DNA of 64,000 bases, from positions 16,037,167 to 16,101,166 of the forward strand of contig OX326956.1 in NCBI GenBank assembly GCA_946800325.1, in the 5' to 3' direction. The notes under the pieces were generated by a model, which worked only from the letters and a program-made list of their open reading frames with translations, was not told where the DNA came from and did not search any database. The translations under genes and the position numbers were made by a program. This DNA is from Luzula sylvatica (lineage: Eukaryota > Streptophyta > Magnoliopsida > Poales > Juncaceae). Shown here one piece after another: positions 47,800 to 60,495 of this stretch; position 1 is the stretch's first letter; every line of letters begins with the position of its first letter.

Positions 47800-49045
47800 T
47801 ATCAAGGAGAAGGAACCAACGAAGAATTTGTTATCCAAACACGAAATTAAGAAGAAAAAAGAGTCGAAGAACAGTGATTCTTTTTTTCCCCAAATCCTTT
47901 TCTTACTTGAAACGAAGAGTTGCGAGTAGTGTGGTCTGTGTGTGTTGCCTTCTGTGCAGCGAGTTACTCAAAGGAGACTAGTGTGGACTTCGGATCAATT
48001 GATTTAGTATCGATATAACATTTTTAATATTAATATATTTCTTTTCGGAGTTAATATAGCATTTTCAATATCAATATATTAATTTCAGTATCACTATATC
48101 GATTGTGAAGACCATATAATCTTCAGTATTATTATATCATTTTCAATATAAATATACCACTAATAATTAACATGTTACGATATATACGTGAAATCGAGCA
48201 CGTATTTTATAATTTGAGATTAATCATATTATGTGCTAAATTAATATTTTTTTAGCATATTCATCGTTATCTCGTATGTATTTAATTTTCCACTGTAGTA
48301 TCCTTGCGCAATAAAATCGTTAATACATCGAGGCCTGCATTTCGACCGGAAGAATTATAGATGCTTGTGAAGGAATTCGTCAAGTCAATAAGTGAGCGAA
48401 GAACGAAGAACGAAGAAAAGGATGACGAATTGCAATTTAAATTTGAGGAAGAAGAACAAACAATTGATTTGGATTTGGATTTGGATTTGGATTTGGATTT
48501 GAATTGGGGTCTGGTAGGGTTAGTGACATTGTAAGGGTTTAGAGGGTGTGAGAATGATGAAGATAATACTATATTTGGGGAGGATATATTTCATGGATGG
48601 ACAGCCCAAATTTAACGGGATAACTTTTATTTTAGTTTTCAGGTCTTTTATGATCAATACTTTTATTAATATTTCAAGCTAAATTAGTTGAAATTGCAAT
48701 TATAATTGTGAAATAGTATTAAATTACTTTTAAAAATTTCAGAAAATGAGTATGGGTATTAAATGCATGTGGAAATAGTTAGCACGAATTTTGAAGAGTA
48801 TTAGTAATATAGATGTTATTTTTTTTATCATTTATATTGAAACTTTTTTTTAATTATTATTTTTTTTATTGTTGGTGGAGGAAATTGCCTTCAAAATTAA
48901 AAAAAAAAATGGATTATAAAAATATTTAACACCATCTATTATTAGTTTTAATCCTGGACGTATTTGAAAATAACTTTATTTAGAAAGTTTTTTGTTTTGG
49001 CCTATACAAAACATATTTTTTTACGGCATAATTTTGTGTACTGCA
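47800..49045. other. THOC7 upstream region, simple repeat, MITE remnant
   Basis: A GATTTG hexanucleotide repeat spans about 48466-48502. Bases 48930-48985 (caccatctattattagtttt... gtatttgaaaataac) are a remnant of the right arm of the 62561-type MITE. No gene was recognised. Confidence 0.45.
48466..48502 (+). repeat. (GATTTG)n simple repeat
   Basis: About six copies of the hexamer. Confidence 0.9.
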
Positions 49046-49545
49046 AAACATCGTAATTTGATGTATACACCTCAAAACATGAAATTTCATAAACATCCCA
49101 ACAAAACCCTTCAAATATCATGGATATCTCTAAATTAAAATTTTAGTTGAAGATTTGTTAATTTTTTCGTTCAAAATATTTGTAACTACTTAAATTTTTG
49201 AGAATAATATTGATTTGAGTAATGATTTTTGAAAATAAATTATGAGTTAAAATTGACAATATTTTGTTTTGTATGATTATATATATTATTTTAGAACAAA
49301 ACTTATTCATTATCATAGAAAAATAATTTAAAAAATTAGATAATTGACATGTTATTAAAGAAAAGACGTTGATGGTTTTTAAATTATATAATTGGAATAT
49401 ATGTGATATATTAAAGATTTTTATCGGGGTAACCATAATATATGAAGGATTTCGAAGGGGTATCCATGATAATTGAAAGAGTTTGTAGAAATATTCGTGA
49501 AATTTTACATTTATTGAGGGGTATATGTAAAATTATGATGTTTTT
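49046..49545. mobile_element. Probable MITE with about 90-bp TIRs
   Basis: Left aaaacatcgtaatttgatgt through tatcatggatatctct pairs with right aggggtatccatgata... aaaattatgatgtttt. The centre is AT-rich. No clean duplication was seen. Remains of another MITE arm (aattaaggaattttttaaga, about 49588-49615) flank it, so it is nested. Confidence 0.6.
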
Positions 49546-50004
49546 ACAAATGTACCCATGGAAATATGCATTTTTTTTTAATATCCAAAAATTAAGGAAT
49601 TTTTTAAGAATTTCCCATCGATTATTTATCAATACTATAATTTGTGTACGCAAAGAAAATTAAAATATTACTGTAAGATAATAATAACACATGCAGTTAA
49701 ATTCATTTCATTAGTTTAGAAAATATTATATTTTCATTGTAAATTGAATTGAAGTGTTATTTTACTGCAAACGTACTCTTTCACCCAGAAGTTATGCTTA
49801 GCAATTTCATAAAGCATGACATAAAGCACAGAATCCATGAATTTCTAATAATTCTAATGCCTATATATGTATATCGTTACATTGTACCATCTATTTTTTT
49901 TTCACCCAATGAATTGCATAAATACATTTTATGGTCTATCTTCGAAAAAATTAACCGAAACAATAAGATTTTGGAGGAAATTAAATACATCACCGAGAGG
50001 CATC

Positions 50005-50299
50005 AGTAGATATATCTGGAGAAAGAAAGTTGGGAAGAGTTGGATGATCTTGGTGGTCGTGTTACTCGTGTATTGCTTACTGAAATAACTCGCCCGTGGT
50101 TGTTAATCCTAGCAAGTTTCCAAATTGCGTTGGAAATGTTGCGTACTTGACCGATACGTGGGATAGTCATCATTGGGAGAAGATAGGGCACCATTTCGGG
50201 GTATATGATATGATTGACAAGAGTATGGGGCGGTTTTGTCGTATTGACGATTATTTTCTACCTCGGGATGCACCTCTCATGTGGGTTACTCCTAATTAA
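50005..50299 (+). pseudogene. F-box/DUF295 protein C-terminal fragment
   Basis: In two frames the plus strand reads ESWEELDDLGGRVTRVLL and then NPSKFPNCVGNVAYLTD, FGVYDMIDKSMGRF and PLMWVTPN followed by a stop. This order (WEE..DLG, FP.C..N..Y.TD, GV....., ..WVTP) is that of the C-terminal DUF295 domain found in plant F-box proteins. A frameshift near 50090 and the lack of any F-box or N-terminal part show it to be a decayed fragment. Confidence 0.65.
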
Positions 50300-52468
50300 C
50301 TTTTGATTAATCGAGTTATTTGTAGAAACTTGAAACTCAATTGGATTTGAGAGATCATTTTTGTAATGTTGTTGGCGTTGTGTTGTTATAATATTTGTTT
50401 GCAACATGCATTTGTTTATCTACGGCGAATCATTTATGATAGGGAAACATATCATTTTTAATTCATATATTCTACTTAATTTTTCTACGAAGTCTTAATT
50501 TTGTACGTCTCTTAAGTATATATTTTGCTTGATTTCTCTCTATATGATATGAAACAAGACAAACATACCATGTTTTGTTCGGATCCTCTATTTAATGGTC
50601 TCTCATTGAAATTTATCGGATTCATATCATATTTTACGGATATTAAAATTCAATAAGTTCAATGGGTTTTTATTTATCAAAAAGCCCACACTCGGATCAA
50701 TTTTACTGGAGTACTTGTAAGATCCATATATCCGAATTCGGATTGGGTTAATGGATTCGGGCATTCATTCACAATCCTAATATAAATTGATTGAGATACT
50801 GCAGGATCTTCGTTCTGTTCGCAACCGAAAAAAAGAATTTTCATCTCGCATTTGTTACTAACCTGTACCGTTTACCAGATGAACTGCAAAATACAATCTC
50901 TCAGAAGGTTAAACTTTCAAAACACCCCCTGTATTTCATCATATTCACAAAAGGTTCCCTGATGTTTAGAATATTAACATAAAAAACATATTCGTTTTCA
51001 AGAACTCCCTAACATATTTTGGTATATGAAATTGTAGGATTTGTAATAGGATTTGCAACATATTCATTTTCAAGAGGTCTGAGATGGAATATATATTGCG
51101 ACGCGTGTGTATATTACAATTTGTAATAGGATTAGGGTTGGGGTTATGAAATTGTAATGTAACTGGATTGGTTTAGGGTTAAATTAATTGTAATTCGATT
51201 TTTGTTAGGTTTATGGAATTGTAATGTATTAAGAATTTTGTAATTGAATGGAGCAAGTATATATGAATTTTGTAATTCGAATGATCATATATGTGGTCAT
51301 AAATTGTGAAGTTAAACATGATAAATAAACTCGCATTTGTATCGGTTTTGGAATAGACTATTTCAATAACATACGCAAGGTAAAAATAATTGAATAGTAT
51401 GAACAAAGTAAAACTTAAATTGGAGGGAAGTGCCACCAATGGTACTGATAAACCAAAGAGAATAGTGGTAGAGAGAGAAAGAAAAAGAGTGAATAAGGGT
51501 TATAAATCGAGAGTTGATATTGAGGGTGTTTGTAGGGGCTTACACAAAATTCTCCAATCGTCCAACCCCTCTAATCCGGACCGACTTGAAATGTTTTCTG
51601 CGGGTTTCAAAGTTGTGTGGTCAGGTCCAAATTGGGACATTGATTAACTTGGAAGTATAGACCGGGTTACAAGTTTGAAATCTAAAATCTGTATTAACCC
51701 AACACGGCCCACGCAACTCCAAATTTCCGATTAATTACTTTTTTATTTTTATTATAAATGATATGATATACTATTTTTGTTAAATTATATTGCCAATTTT
51801 TTTTTGCTTCTTTCCAATATTATATGATATCTTATTTGTTTTTTACCTTATATGAATATTATCTTTCCAAAATAATCATTTTTTTTAAATTAAAATACAA
51901 ACATTGTTAACTTAAAACATGTATGACATGTTTTCTGATAAAAAACGAGTGTTTGTTTTTTTTTATTTTTGTTCTAATTAAGAGTAAGGTTTCTATATTG
52001 TTCTATATTCTTTAATATAAAAATTTGATTTCTAATAATATCACGATATGAGTCATGCCATAAAATATGTAATTTGTATGAACTTTGAAATTTTGGTATA
52101 TAATTTGTGTTTTCTATTTATTGTCGGATGGATGACGTAAATAGAATGAGATGATTATGCTATTTCGATTAATTAAGAACACAATTCTTGTTGCATTCTT
52201 TTTGTTCAACATATGAACATATATCACAATAGTATGTACTTATAAAAAAAAAAATCCGGCTAACCCGCCTAAATCGTCCAACTCGGCCAAGATGAGTTTC
52301 AAAAAATTTATAAGTATCATGAGTTAGGTTGAGTTGGAAAAGTAAAAACCCGTTCTGACTGGGTTGGGTTATAGTTTCGATAGAGAACCGCCCAACCCGG
52401 CCTACAAAATCCTGCAATTGTTGTGTTTTTTATGTGTTTGGGTGTATAAAGCTGAATCGACGGCAAGG
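50300..52468. other. Intergenic
   Basis: A frame at 51390-51647 (85 codons, basic, RERKRVNKGYK) has no recognised domain and no clear gene signals. Bases 52250-52420 are rich in acccgcc/aacccgg phrases, like the edge of a degenerate MITE. No gene was called. Confidence 0.35.
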
Positions 52469-52620
52469 GGCCGTTTGGCAAAAGGAATTAGTAGAGGGGA
52501 ATCGAATTATAAGGTGGAGAAGAAAAAAGTTATGGAATTATTAATTCCACAGTTTGTTTGTTTGTCTAAATTATAATATGCCGGAACTTATAATTCTTTG
52601 TTTAATTTTTAGAAAATTTT
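52469..52620 (+). mobile_element. Possible MITE start (ggggccgtttggc)
   Basis: The sequence ggggccgtttggcaaaaggaatt has the shape of a common plant MITE end, followed by AT-rich DNA. The opposite end was not found. Confidence 0.35.
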
Positions 52621-53220
52621 GGAATTTAGGAATTTTATTATTATAATATTAACAATTATACAGTAATTATATAATAATAATTATAATAATTATTATTATT
52701 ATATTGTAACTAATATGCATTCTATAAATTATTGAAATAATACTAAATGTACTAATTTAAAATTTATTATAATAATATAATATTATAATATTGTAAAGTA
52801 TTAATATTATAATAATAAAATAATTATATTGTCCATATAATACATTATTGTAATAATATAATATAATTAAATGTGTTTTTATATTATTACAATATTATAT
52901 TTTATTCATATAATAATATTCTATATAATATTATATTAATTATCTAGAAATAATTTTATTATTGTGTATAGTAATTATTATATATTATTATAATATTATA
53001 TTATATGATATTAATTATATAGATTTAATAATTATAATATAATTATTTTTTTATTATAATCTTTTATCCCAATTTAATATATTAGTAATATTATAATAAT
53101 ATATTATTTATAGTATAAATATTATATTATGTAATTATTATTATTATATTAGTTATTTATATGAATAAAATAATTATCATATAATTAAAATTGCTATAAT
53201 TAGTTTTTCATTATTCATTC
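52621..53220. repeat. AT-only low-complexity block
   Basis: About 600 bp consist almost wholly of A and T, with recurring ataataatattataat phrases. No coding potential. Confidence 0.8.
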
Positions 53221-53329
53221 AATTTGTCAATCTGTTTTTTATGTAATCCGGCTTGTATACTCTCCAAATTATGAGAATTATAATTTGTTGAATTTGTGTG
53301 AAGGAGAAAATTCAAGAATAATATAATTT

Positions 53330-54290
53330 CACAAAAATGCAGAAAGGTGAGTAAACAAATTGCATTGGTGAGTAAACATATTTTTGTAAAAACTGTAGAT
53401 CAATGCCAAAAGATGTAGATTTTGTGTCTTTTGGCATTGGTGAGTAAACAAATGGCACTAAAGCAATATTTTTTTGCAGATACCAATGACACTAAAACTA
53501 TATCTTTGGCAGCTATTTGTTTGCACATGTCACCTAAATCTTCACCTTCTGGCAGCCACTTGCCTGAAAATGCACACAAACTACAACTGAATTAAACTTT
53601 AGACATTGATTAAAAGAAAATGACACTAAATCTACACCTTTTGTCAGCCACTTGTCTGCAACTCGTTTTAAATCTTTACCTTTTGGCAGCAACATTTGGC
53701 AAAAGGCACAAAATCTACATCTCCGCAACTAATCCAAAAGAAACTAAATATACACCTTTTGGCACTAAAGTTACGCCTAGCGGAAGCTACTTGTCTAAAA
53801 AATGCACTAAAATACACATTTTGCCGCAGCCTTTAAGCAAATGGCATTAGATCTTCACTATTGGCAGCCACTTGACCGTAAATGGCACAAAAACTACACT
53901 TGAACCTAACTTTAGACAATGATTAACCGAAGAAGACACCAAATGTACACCTTTGGACAGGCACTTGTCTTTAAATGGCACTAAACTATACTTGAAAGAA
54001 ACTTTAGACACTAAAACGAGAACTTGACAACCATTAATAAACAAAAGACACAAAAACTAGAACTTTTTTGTAAGCAATCAGTAATCAAACAAAAGAGACA
54101 ATACTTGAACTTTTGGCAGCATCTGTGAATAATCGACACTAAAAGTTGACCTTTAGCCAGCAATATCTGGACAAACGGCACTAAGCTATTCTTGAACATC
54201 AGTTAGGCAGTGATTAGTAAACGATCGTCACAAAAAGGAGACCATATGGCAGCCATAAATAAACAAAGGACACCGGCTCAATGACTAGAC
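53330..54290. repeat. Degenerate minisatellite, about 1 kb
   Basis: Diverged units built from ttttggcagccacttgtctg, aaatggcactaaa and tctacacctt alternate with a longer gaacttaactttagacattgatta segment, about 40-150 bp apart. Copies drift steadily towards the right. Reading frames across it are repeats, not genes. Confidence 0.8.
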
Positions 54291-54968
54291 TCGGCAGACA
54301 GAGAGCCCCAACGGGTGAGTAACCGGTGGAGCTACCCAATGACTGCGAGTTATTGTTAATTATCTCTCCTTCGGTTATTAGTTGAAATCTTCCTGAACCT
54401 TTAAAGCTAGATTTTCTCACGGCCGAGTCGCCTCAAAAATTGCTTCAAAATTGCCTTTTAGAAAGAATTCCTCTTTGTAACATTATTGATATGGTACAAT
54501 TTTTCTTTCATGTAATTGCAACAATTATTTCTTGTGTTTATTTAGACAATTATGTAAATTTCTTTATAATTTGTTTCCTGTTATTTGTCACATTGGTATT
54601 TGGGAGCTTAATGTTCATACGATATTTACAAGTGAAGGTGATCATACTGGACATTTTTTGTTTACACTCAAAATTAAATTTGTACATGCAATTCTATTTT
54701 ATATATTAAAATATGGTAATTAATAAAACCAGTGTCCCAGGTTAAAAAACATTGGGACATATTTCCAATGCCAAATGCCAAAAATATCAAATTTATATTA
54801 GGTTTAACTAAAAGCCCCACTAAAATTAAAACAAGTTTATACTTGATCCTGCAAATATTCCTATAAAACATTGCTTCCATAACCAAACATTCACAAAAAA
54901 TACTTCATATATTTATATATAAACTATAGAAAAACAAGAAACATCATGTCCACTATTATATCATATCA
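54291..54968. other. Intergenic
   Basis: Nothing recognised. Confidence 0.4.
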
Positions 54969-54977
54969 TATATATTA

Positions 54978-55207
54978 TGAGAGTTTTATCATACACCTTT
55001 TCAAAAAGATATTTTACATATTTAGAAGGGTATATCATAAATTTTTATTTTTTCTTTCATGAACAATTCAAATTTCCTATTTAACATATCATTTATTAAC
55101 AAATACACTTGAAAACTTACTTTAAATACTCATTAATTAATATTTACACAAAATATCCTTGAAAATGAGTGTATCATAAGCAAAAAGGATGTATGATATA
55201 ACTCCCC
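54978..55207. mobile_element. MITE with 9-bp duplication, 230 bp
   Basis: The ends tgagagttttatcatacacc and the complement of ggggagttatatcatacatc are inverted repeats. The perfect duplication TATATATTA is at 54969-54977 and 55208-55216. Confidence 0.75.
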
Positions 55208-55413
55208 TATATATTAATATATACACTGTTCTATTACCAAAAGCTCCCCCAAAATTCCACTATAACAAGCTTCAGTTTCTTGCCCTGCACGAAATAACAT
55301 GTAAAAAAGTATAAAAATCATGATAAAAAACACTTTTGTTCGCAACATAAAAATAGCTAAAAGAAAACTAAATATTTGCAAATGAATGCTTATAAGGCAC
55401 AATAAAAAGATAT

Positions 55414-57663
55414 TTAAATTTCATACCTTTTCTTCATTTTCAGATGAAGTTTCCAAGAATTCAAAGTAAACCTAATTGCCTCCACCATTGTAGCTTTACG
55501 ATTCTCCTTGAAATTCCAAATTTCTGGTACGGGACATTTCGGTACCAAATTGTACTCTTTTATTTCCATTAATGCGGTTATAACTGCCTCGTACGCTTCG
55601 TCTCCTAGTGACTTTTTCAACTCTTGCAAATTCTCATCTTCTTCATCTATTACCTCCTTTAATCAACAAAATAATTACAATTTTATTAACATAAATTCAT
55701 AAATAGAAAAGAAAAGGAATGACGAGTATTTATTTATTTTTGTACCTTAATTATAATTACTGATTCGTTTACAAATTCGGGCTCGAAAGGATGCCAATTT
55801 GGATCTTTGACCTCATTTTGCCATTTTTGAACTAGCAATTCAACCTCTCTTTCTACATTTGATGTATGAAACTTAATTTCACACACTTTTTAAAACGCAT
55901 TCTTGTTAATTTCCCCCATTTTCTTGATCCCAATAGTTTTACAGCTCGATCCCTCCAAACCTTAATAAATAAATATCAATTCAGTCCAATTTTACCTCAC
56001 TTCAAAAAAAAAATCGGTACTACCTTTATGAGTTCATTTCGAGCATCGTGTAATTCTTCATGGCTCCTACTCTCTTTAATAATAAGTGTTTGGTTCAAGC
56101 TCTCCATTTCCTCCAGTTCTTCGACCTTCTCTCTTAATTCCTCTTCCATTCTCTCCATTTTGTCCTTCCATTCAGGGTCAATCCTCGCGCCCAAAGCTCT
56201 CCATTTTGTCCTTCCATTCAGGGTCATCCTCGCGCCCAAAGCTCTCCATTTTGTCCTTCCATTCAGGGTCATCCATCCTCGTGTCCGGAGCTGTGCAGTG
56301 CCTCAATGTTCTTCAGTGGCGTATTCAAGTGGTGTATCTCCAGTAGAAGATCTTGTTTTGCATGGACTCGTTTCTCCAACTCCAAAAATTTGTTCATAGT
56401 TTCCTCTTTCTCCTTCTGAAATTAATACAAGGTTTCTAGTGGTAAATTGCAAAGTATGATAAATATGAATATCATTGTTTTCAGGGTTATATGCGCAAAT
56501 TTACCTTGTGTGCTTCGACGAGCTTCCAAACTTTTTCATCAGCATTTTGTTTCTCTATAGTTGCTAACTCAATAGACTTCAAGACATAAAAGTTATAATA
56601 AAATTATAAACAACTAAGTTAATAAGGAATAATCAACAAACAAACAACAAAAATGTAGATATAATTTATAAATGTATATTTTTAAATGTACCCTCATTTC
56701 TTTGGTAATTGCAGATAGGCGCTCACTTGATATTTGCTTCTCTGCGAGTAACTGCAATAAATAAATTAAAAGACAAATAATTGTGTATGGATTCTTGCAT
56801 TTTTTATTCAAGTGCAAATTAACCTTTTGATTTGTTTCTTGGGCTTCTTTCATTTCTGATTCAAGCATTGCTTGAAGCTTTGAATTCTCCTCCATTATTC
56901 CGCGCAAATGATAATTCGAAAATTTCTCCAATTTGCGCTTCTCTAAATTTAAAACAAAGAAATAGTATAGTATATATATTTATATTTGGGAACGGATCAC
57001 CATATTAAATTCTCCTAAAACAAAACCTTCGTTGTAAATACGAAGCGCTTCATCTCTTTCTTTCATATTATTCTTAAAAACCATTTGAATTTCCGAATAT
57101 TTCATCTTCAATTCTTGCAAACTCCTATCTTTAGTCCAAATTTCATTCTCCAAGCAAGTCGCAACCTTATCTTTCATAACCGTTTCTCCACACTGAAACA
57201 TCTCCAATTGTTTTCAAATCTCCATTTTTCACCAAATAATCCCATACCGGTCCAGTATCTTCATAATCCTCTCTTTTCGCCATCCATCCATAAAGCCCTT
57301 CCTTTTCGCCCCACCCTTCAAATTCCTTCTTTCCCTTGTTTTGAATTTCGAAATGAGTTTAAAAATTCATTGCGTCTTTGAACCCGTACCAGTCTCTTCT
57401 GAAGTCTACGATTGCAAAACCGGTATGGCCCTTGTAGTTCCAAATTGGGTGGACTTTTAACGGGTTGAATTGAGATAATTGGTTCTTCAATTTGGCACCG
57501 CTTGGGCCCACGGGGCGATTTTTCTGAATTTCGGTGGGCATATTTGCAATTATTCCCATCCATGGCCAAACATAAAGGTCTGAATCTGAATTTGAGTCTA
57601 CGATGGATTTTAGCTTCTTGGATGTATTTTCTTTTGAGATGTCCTGTCCCCCATTTTTTCCTG
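55414..57663 (-). pseudogene. FDM/IDN2-like XS-XH protein pseudogene
   Basis: FDM/IDN2 proteins bind double-stranded RNA and act in RNA-directed DNA methylation. Exon-like blocks on the minus strand are 57663-57001 (XS domain: VWPWMGIIANMPTE, FNPLKVHPIWNYKGHTGFAI), 56942-56824, 56751-56692, 56576-56505 and 56415-56024 (coiled coil), then 55960-55746 and 55656-55414 (XH domain: GIKKMGEI, DPNWHPF, LGDEAYEAV, YPVPE-like CPVPEIWNF). Most splice sites remain GT-AG. Lesions are a stop at 57361-57359, a frameshift near 57215, another near 56275, a stop near 55915 and a triplicated 45-bp unit in the coiled coil. The N-terminal zinc finger is missing. A MITE lies immediately upstream. Confidence 0.85.
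56152..56281 (-). repeat. 45-bp unit repeated three times inside the FDM-like pseudogene
   Basis: The units start at 56152, 56198 and 56243 and encode DPEWKDKMESFGRED-like peptides. One has an extra base, which shifts the frame. Confidence 0.9.
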
Positions 57664-57715
57664 GATTTTATAAGGAAGATATTTAAAATTGGGTGTGTTA
57701 AAAAGGATTGAAAAC

Positions 57716-58744
57716 CATGGTTCGCAGGATCGGCGACTCCGAGTTGGAGTCGGCCGACTCGAGTCGGAGTCGGCGGTGGCCGACCCGATTCTGCCCGATT
57801 CCGGTCGGAATCACCCGACTCAACTTGTTTTTGCTTCGCAGTGATCTCTGGTGGGTAAAAACATGAATTGCAGCAGAGGTTGCGGTTTGGAGAAGGAAGG
57901 AGTGGAGAATGGGACCATTAGAGGAGCAATGGCGTTTCAATTTTTTCAATTTTGAGTGTCCATGGATGATATATCGCGAAGAAGAAGAAACGAGATTTGA
58001 CCAGTAAAGAAAATGTTTGGGAGAGATATGAAATGGATTGTCTGTGGCGTGAATAATGTAATGTTTAATGTGGTCACATCTATTATATATTATATGCACA
58101 TTTACGACAGTCACACAATATCATCTTCACAACATAATTTGTTCTATTTTCTTGCTATCATAAATTCTATTATTTAATACAAATTTATCATATATGTTTA
58201 AGCATCATTTACTATATAATAATTATATTATATTATAAATTATAATTATAATTATAATTATAAATAGTACTAATCCTCAACATATCATGAAAACATGACA
58301 CGTGTAATTTTTTTTTTTTTTGGGTTTTCTATTGCAACCCAAATTATACCCATGTATGAAAAAAAAATATAATTGACTCAATTAAATGTGATAACTGACA
58401 CATTTTAGCTATTAATTTAATACGTAATTAACATTAGTTCGAATTCATAAATTTGAATCAATATTAATGAATATTTAATGACATGATAACTGGCATTATA
58501 GTTTTTGGCACTAGTTTATTTTATGATGTATTTTTTTTAGTTAATTAAGTATTACTATATATAATAGAATGTAAGTTGCATTTGTGTTATTTTTTAAAAA
58601 AAAATTTAATTAATAAGACAACATTTTCACAAAATCCGACTCTCCGATCCGACTCGGGCGATTCCGATCCGACTCACCCGACTATTACTCTTCGGCCATC
58701 GGCCGACTCCGACTCCGACTCCGACTCCGACTCTAAGAACTATG
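57716..58744. mobile_element. hAT-like MITE with subterminal GACTCC repeats, about 1.03 kb
   Basis: The ends catggttcgcag and the complement of catagttcttag are short inverted repeats. The duplication TTGAAAAC (8 bp, plus a shared C) is at 57708-57715 and 58745-58752. Inside both ends lie arrays of gactcc/ggagtcgg. It sits 53 bp upstream of the first recognisable exon of the FDM-like pseudogene. A frame at 57698-58114 has no known domain. Confidence 0.75.
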
Positions 58745-58753
58745 TTGAAAACC

Positions 58754-59806
58754 AAGAAACGAGTCATTTTGATTTTGTTTCTTGAAAAATAACTAATGTA
58801 AAAAAAATGTAGTTCTAAATTAGTAATATAAAGATGAGGTGTTCGGTGAAATGCCGAAGAACTTAACAAGCACTAATCTCTAAATTGGTAATATAAAAAT
58901 GACATGCATGTTAAGAAAGAGTTCAAAATAGCTGTTTAGGTAGAATTTAATGAACTTTATTAGTATAAATAATTTGAGATTTTGGGCGTTAGCTATTTAT
59001 CTTTTAAAATCAAGATGGTGCATGAACCATCTGAGAGGTAAAAAATCAAAGAAAATAGTCCATAATCAACGAAATGTCATGACCCTAGGGGTTGTGATGA
59101 CAATGTAAATAATATGGAGGTTCTTTGTGCAAATTACCATTAAATAAGGTTGGTTGCTAGTGTATTTGGTAAGAGTTGGGGGAGTATATCTTATAATATA
59201 GTTATTGTGTGCGGTATGGAGAGCTGTAGCAAGGGCAAAGAAGGATGGAATGAGTAACACGTGAGTGAGGATTAAATGGAATTGGGTGCAGCAAGTAACG
59301 GTCACCTGTGTGGACCGAATTAGAAAGTCACATGGGAGAAGAGTGAGTACAGAGTGGGAGTATGCACCAGGAGTAGAGAGAAAGAGGAATGTTTTTCTAA
59401 TATTCTGGAGTCGTACTGAGATGGTTAAGGAGGACAGGAGGAGAGAGAGAGGTTATCATTCAGACAATTATTTTGAGAGATTGTTTTTCTCTTTTCTAAG
59501 TAGTTTTCTTGAGTTCATTACAAAGAGATAGATAGAGTTGTAAATTGAATTGAGAACAATTTTTCGTTAATTCGATTTTCACTTTTTTCTATTCGATCCA
59601 ATTGTGGTGAATTCTGTAATAATTCTTGCGAGTTGTTACACGAAATTTGTGATTAAACTTCAAAAATATGTTTTAATCAAGTAAACAGTACGCATTTCAA
59701 ACTCCGTGTGAAGTGGAAAACAAAATAAATGAAATCAAAACATCATTTTGACATGCAAAAAGCTGATTACAGCCCAAAAAAATAATTCTCTCAAGAAATA
59801 CTCACA
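58754..59806. other. Intergenic, possible LTR remnant
   Basis: Bases about 59070-59660 (long AG-rich leader, ttacaaagagatagatagag, ...ttgcgagttgttacacg) look like an old LTR, but no ends, primer site or internal region were found. Confidence 0.35.
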
Positions 59807-59821
59807 ACATGGAAACATTTC

Positions 59822-60295
59822 TCAATTGCCCTTTCACGCACTTTGCACCACCCCGATCGAAACGGCCGATCATCTATTTCTCAATTGCCCTTTCGCACAA
59901 GAGACATGGCGACGTATCGACCCCACTGCCCCCCTCGGAGCTATAAATTTGGTGACTTTTTGGAGGAACACTCGTAAATCAAAATCACCGGAAGGAGCCC
60001 GTGTATGGGACACGGTATGGTTAGCCACGTTGTGGACCCTTTGGCGAGAAAGGAACAATCGTATTTTCCAAAAAAAAGGACGGATGCACGAGTTAGTGGT
60101 CAAGGCGATCGAGGAATTAGCCCGTCAATGGACGGTATATTGTTAGGAATTAACCCGCGGCTCAACTATTTTTATTCCAATTGTCCTAGCTATCGGATTT
60201 GTACCGGATTTTCCATTTGTAAATAACATTTCTTTTTATTTATAAGAAATGATCGCATCGAGCGCGTATCGCGCTTGTATTTCCCAAAAAAAAAA
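59822..60295 (+). mobile_element. 5'-truncated LINE insert with 15-bp duplication, 474 bp
   Basis: A perfect duplication ACATGGAAACATTTC lies at 59807-59821 and 60296-60310, with a poly-A tail (60286-60296) before the right copy. The insert holds only the end of ORF2: ETADHLFLNCPFA (zf-RVT) and LWRERNNRIFQ, up to a stop at 60144-60146, then a 150-bp 3' UTR. It differs from the 22.5-kb LINE and is richer in GC. The ORF2 tail is open throughout, which suggests a fairly recent insertion. Confidence 0.92.
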
Positions 60296-60310
60296 ACATG
60301 GAAACATTTC

Positions 60311-60487
60311 AAGCAAATGTCAAGTCATGGATAACAAAAGAAATTCAAAAAGGGGAAATGTTAGAGCTTACGGCTATGCATATCACACAAAAAAGAAAGA
60401 ATAAAAAATCACAAAATCAACAGATAAAAGCTTACAAAATTAGGGTTATGAATATTTACCTTTTCTTTTTGTTGAGAATAGAGAGAG
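60311..60487. other. Short A-rich spacer
   Basis: Nothing recognised. Confidence 0.4.
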
Positions 60488-60495
60488 GAGAGAGA

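Noticed and set aside
53534..54420. Chain of short frames in the minisatellite as a small gene
   Set aside because: Frames change at every unit, with no splice sites and repeated content only.
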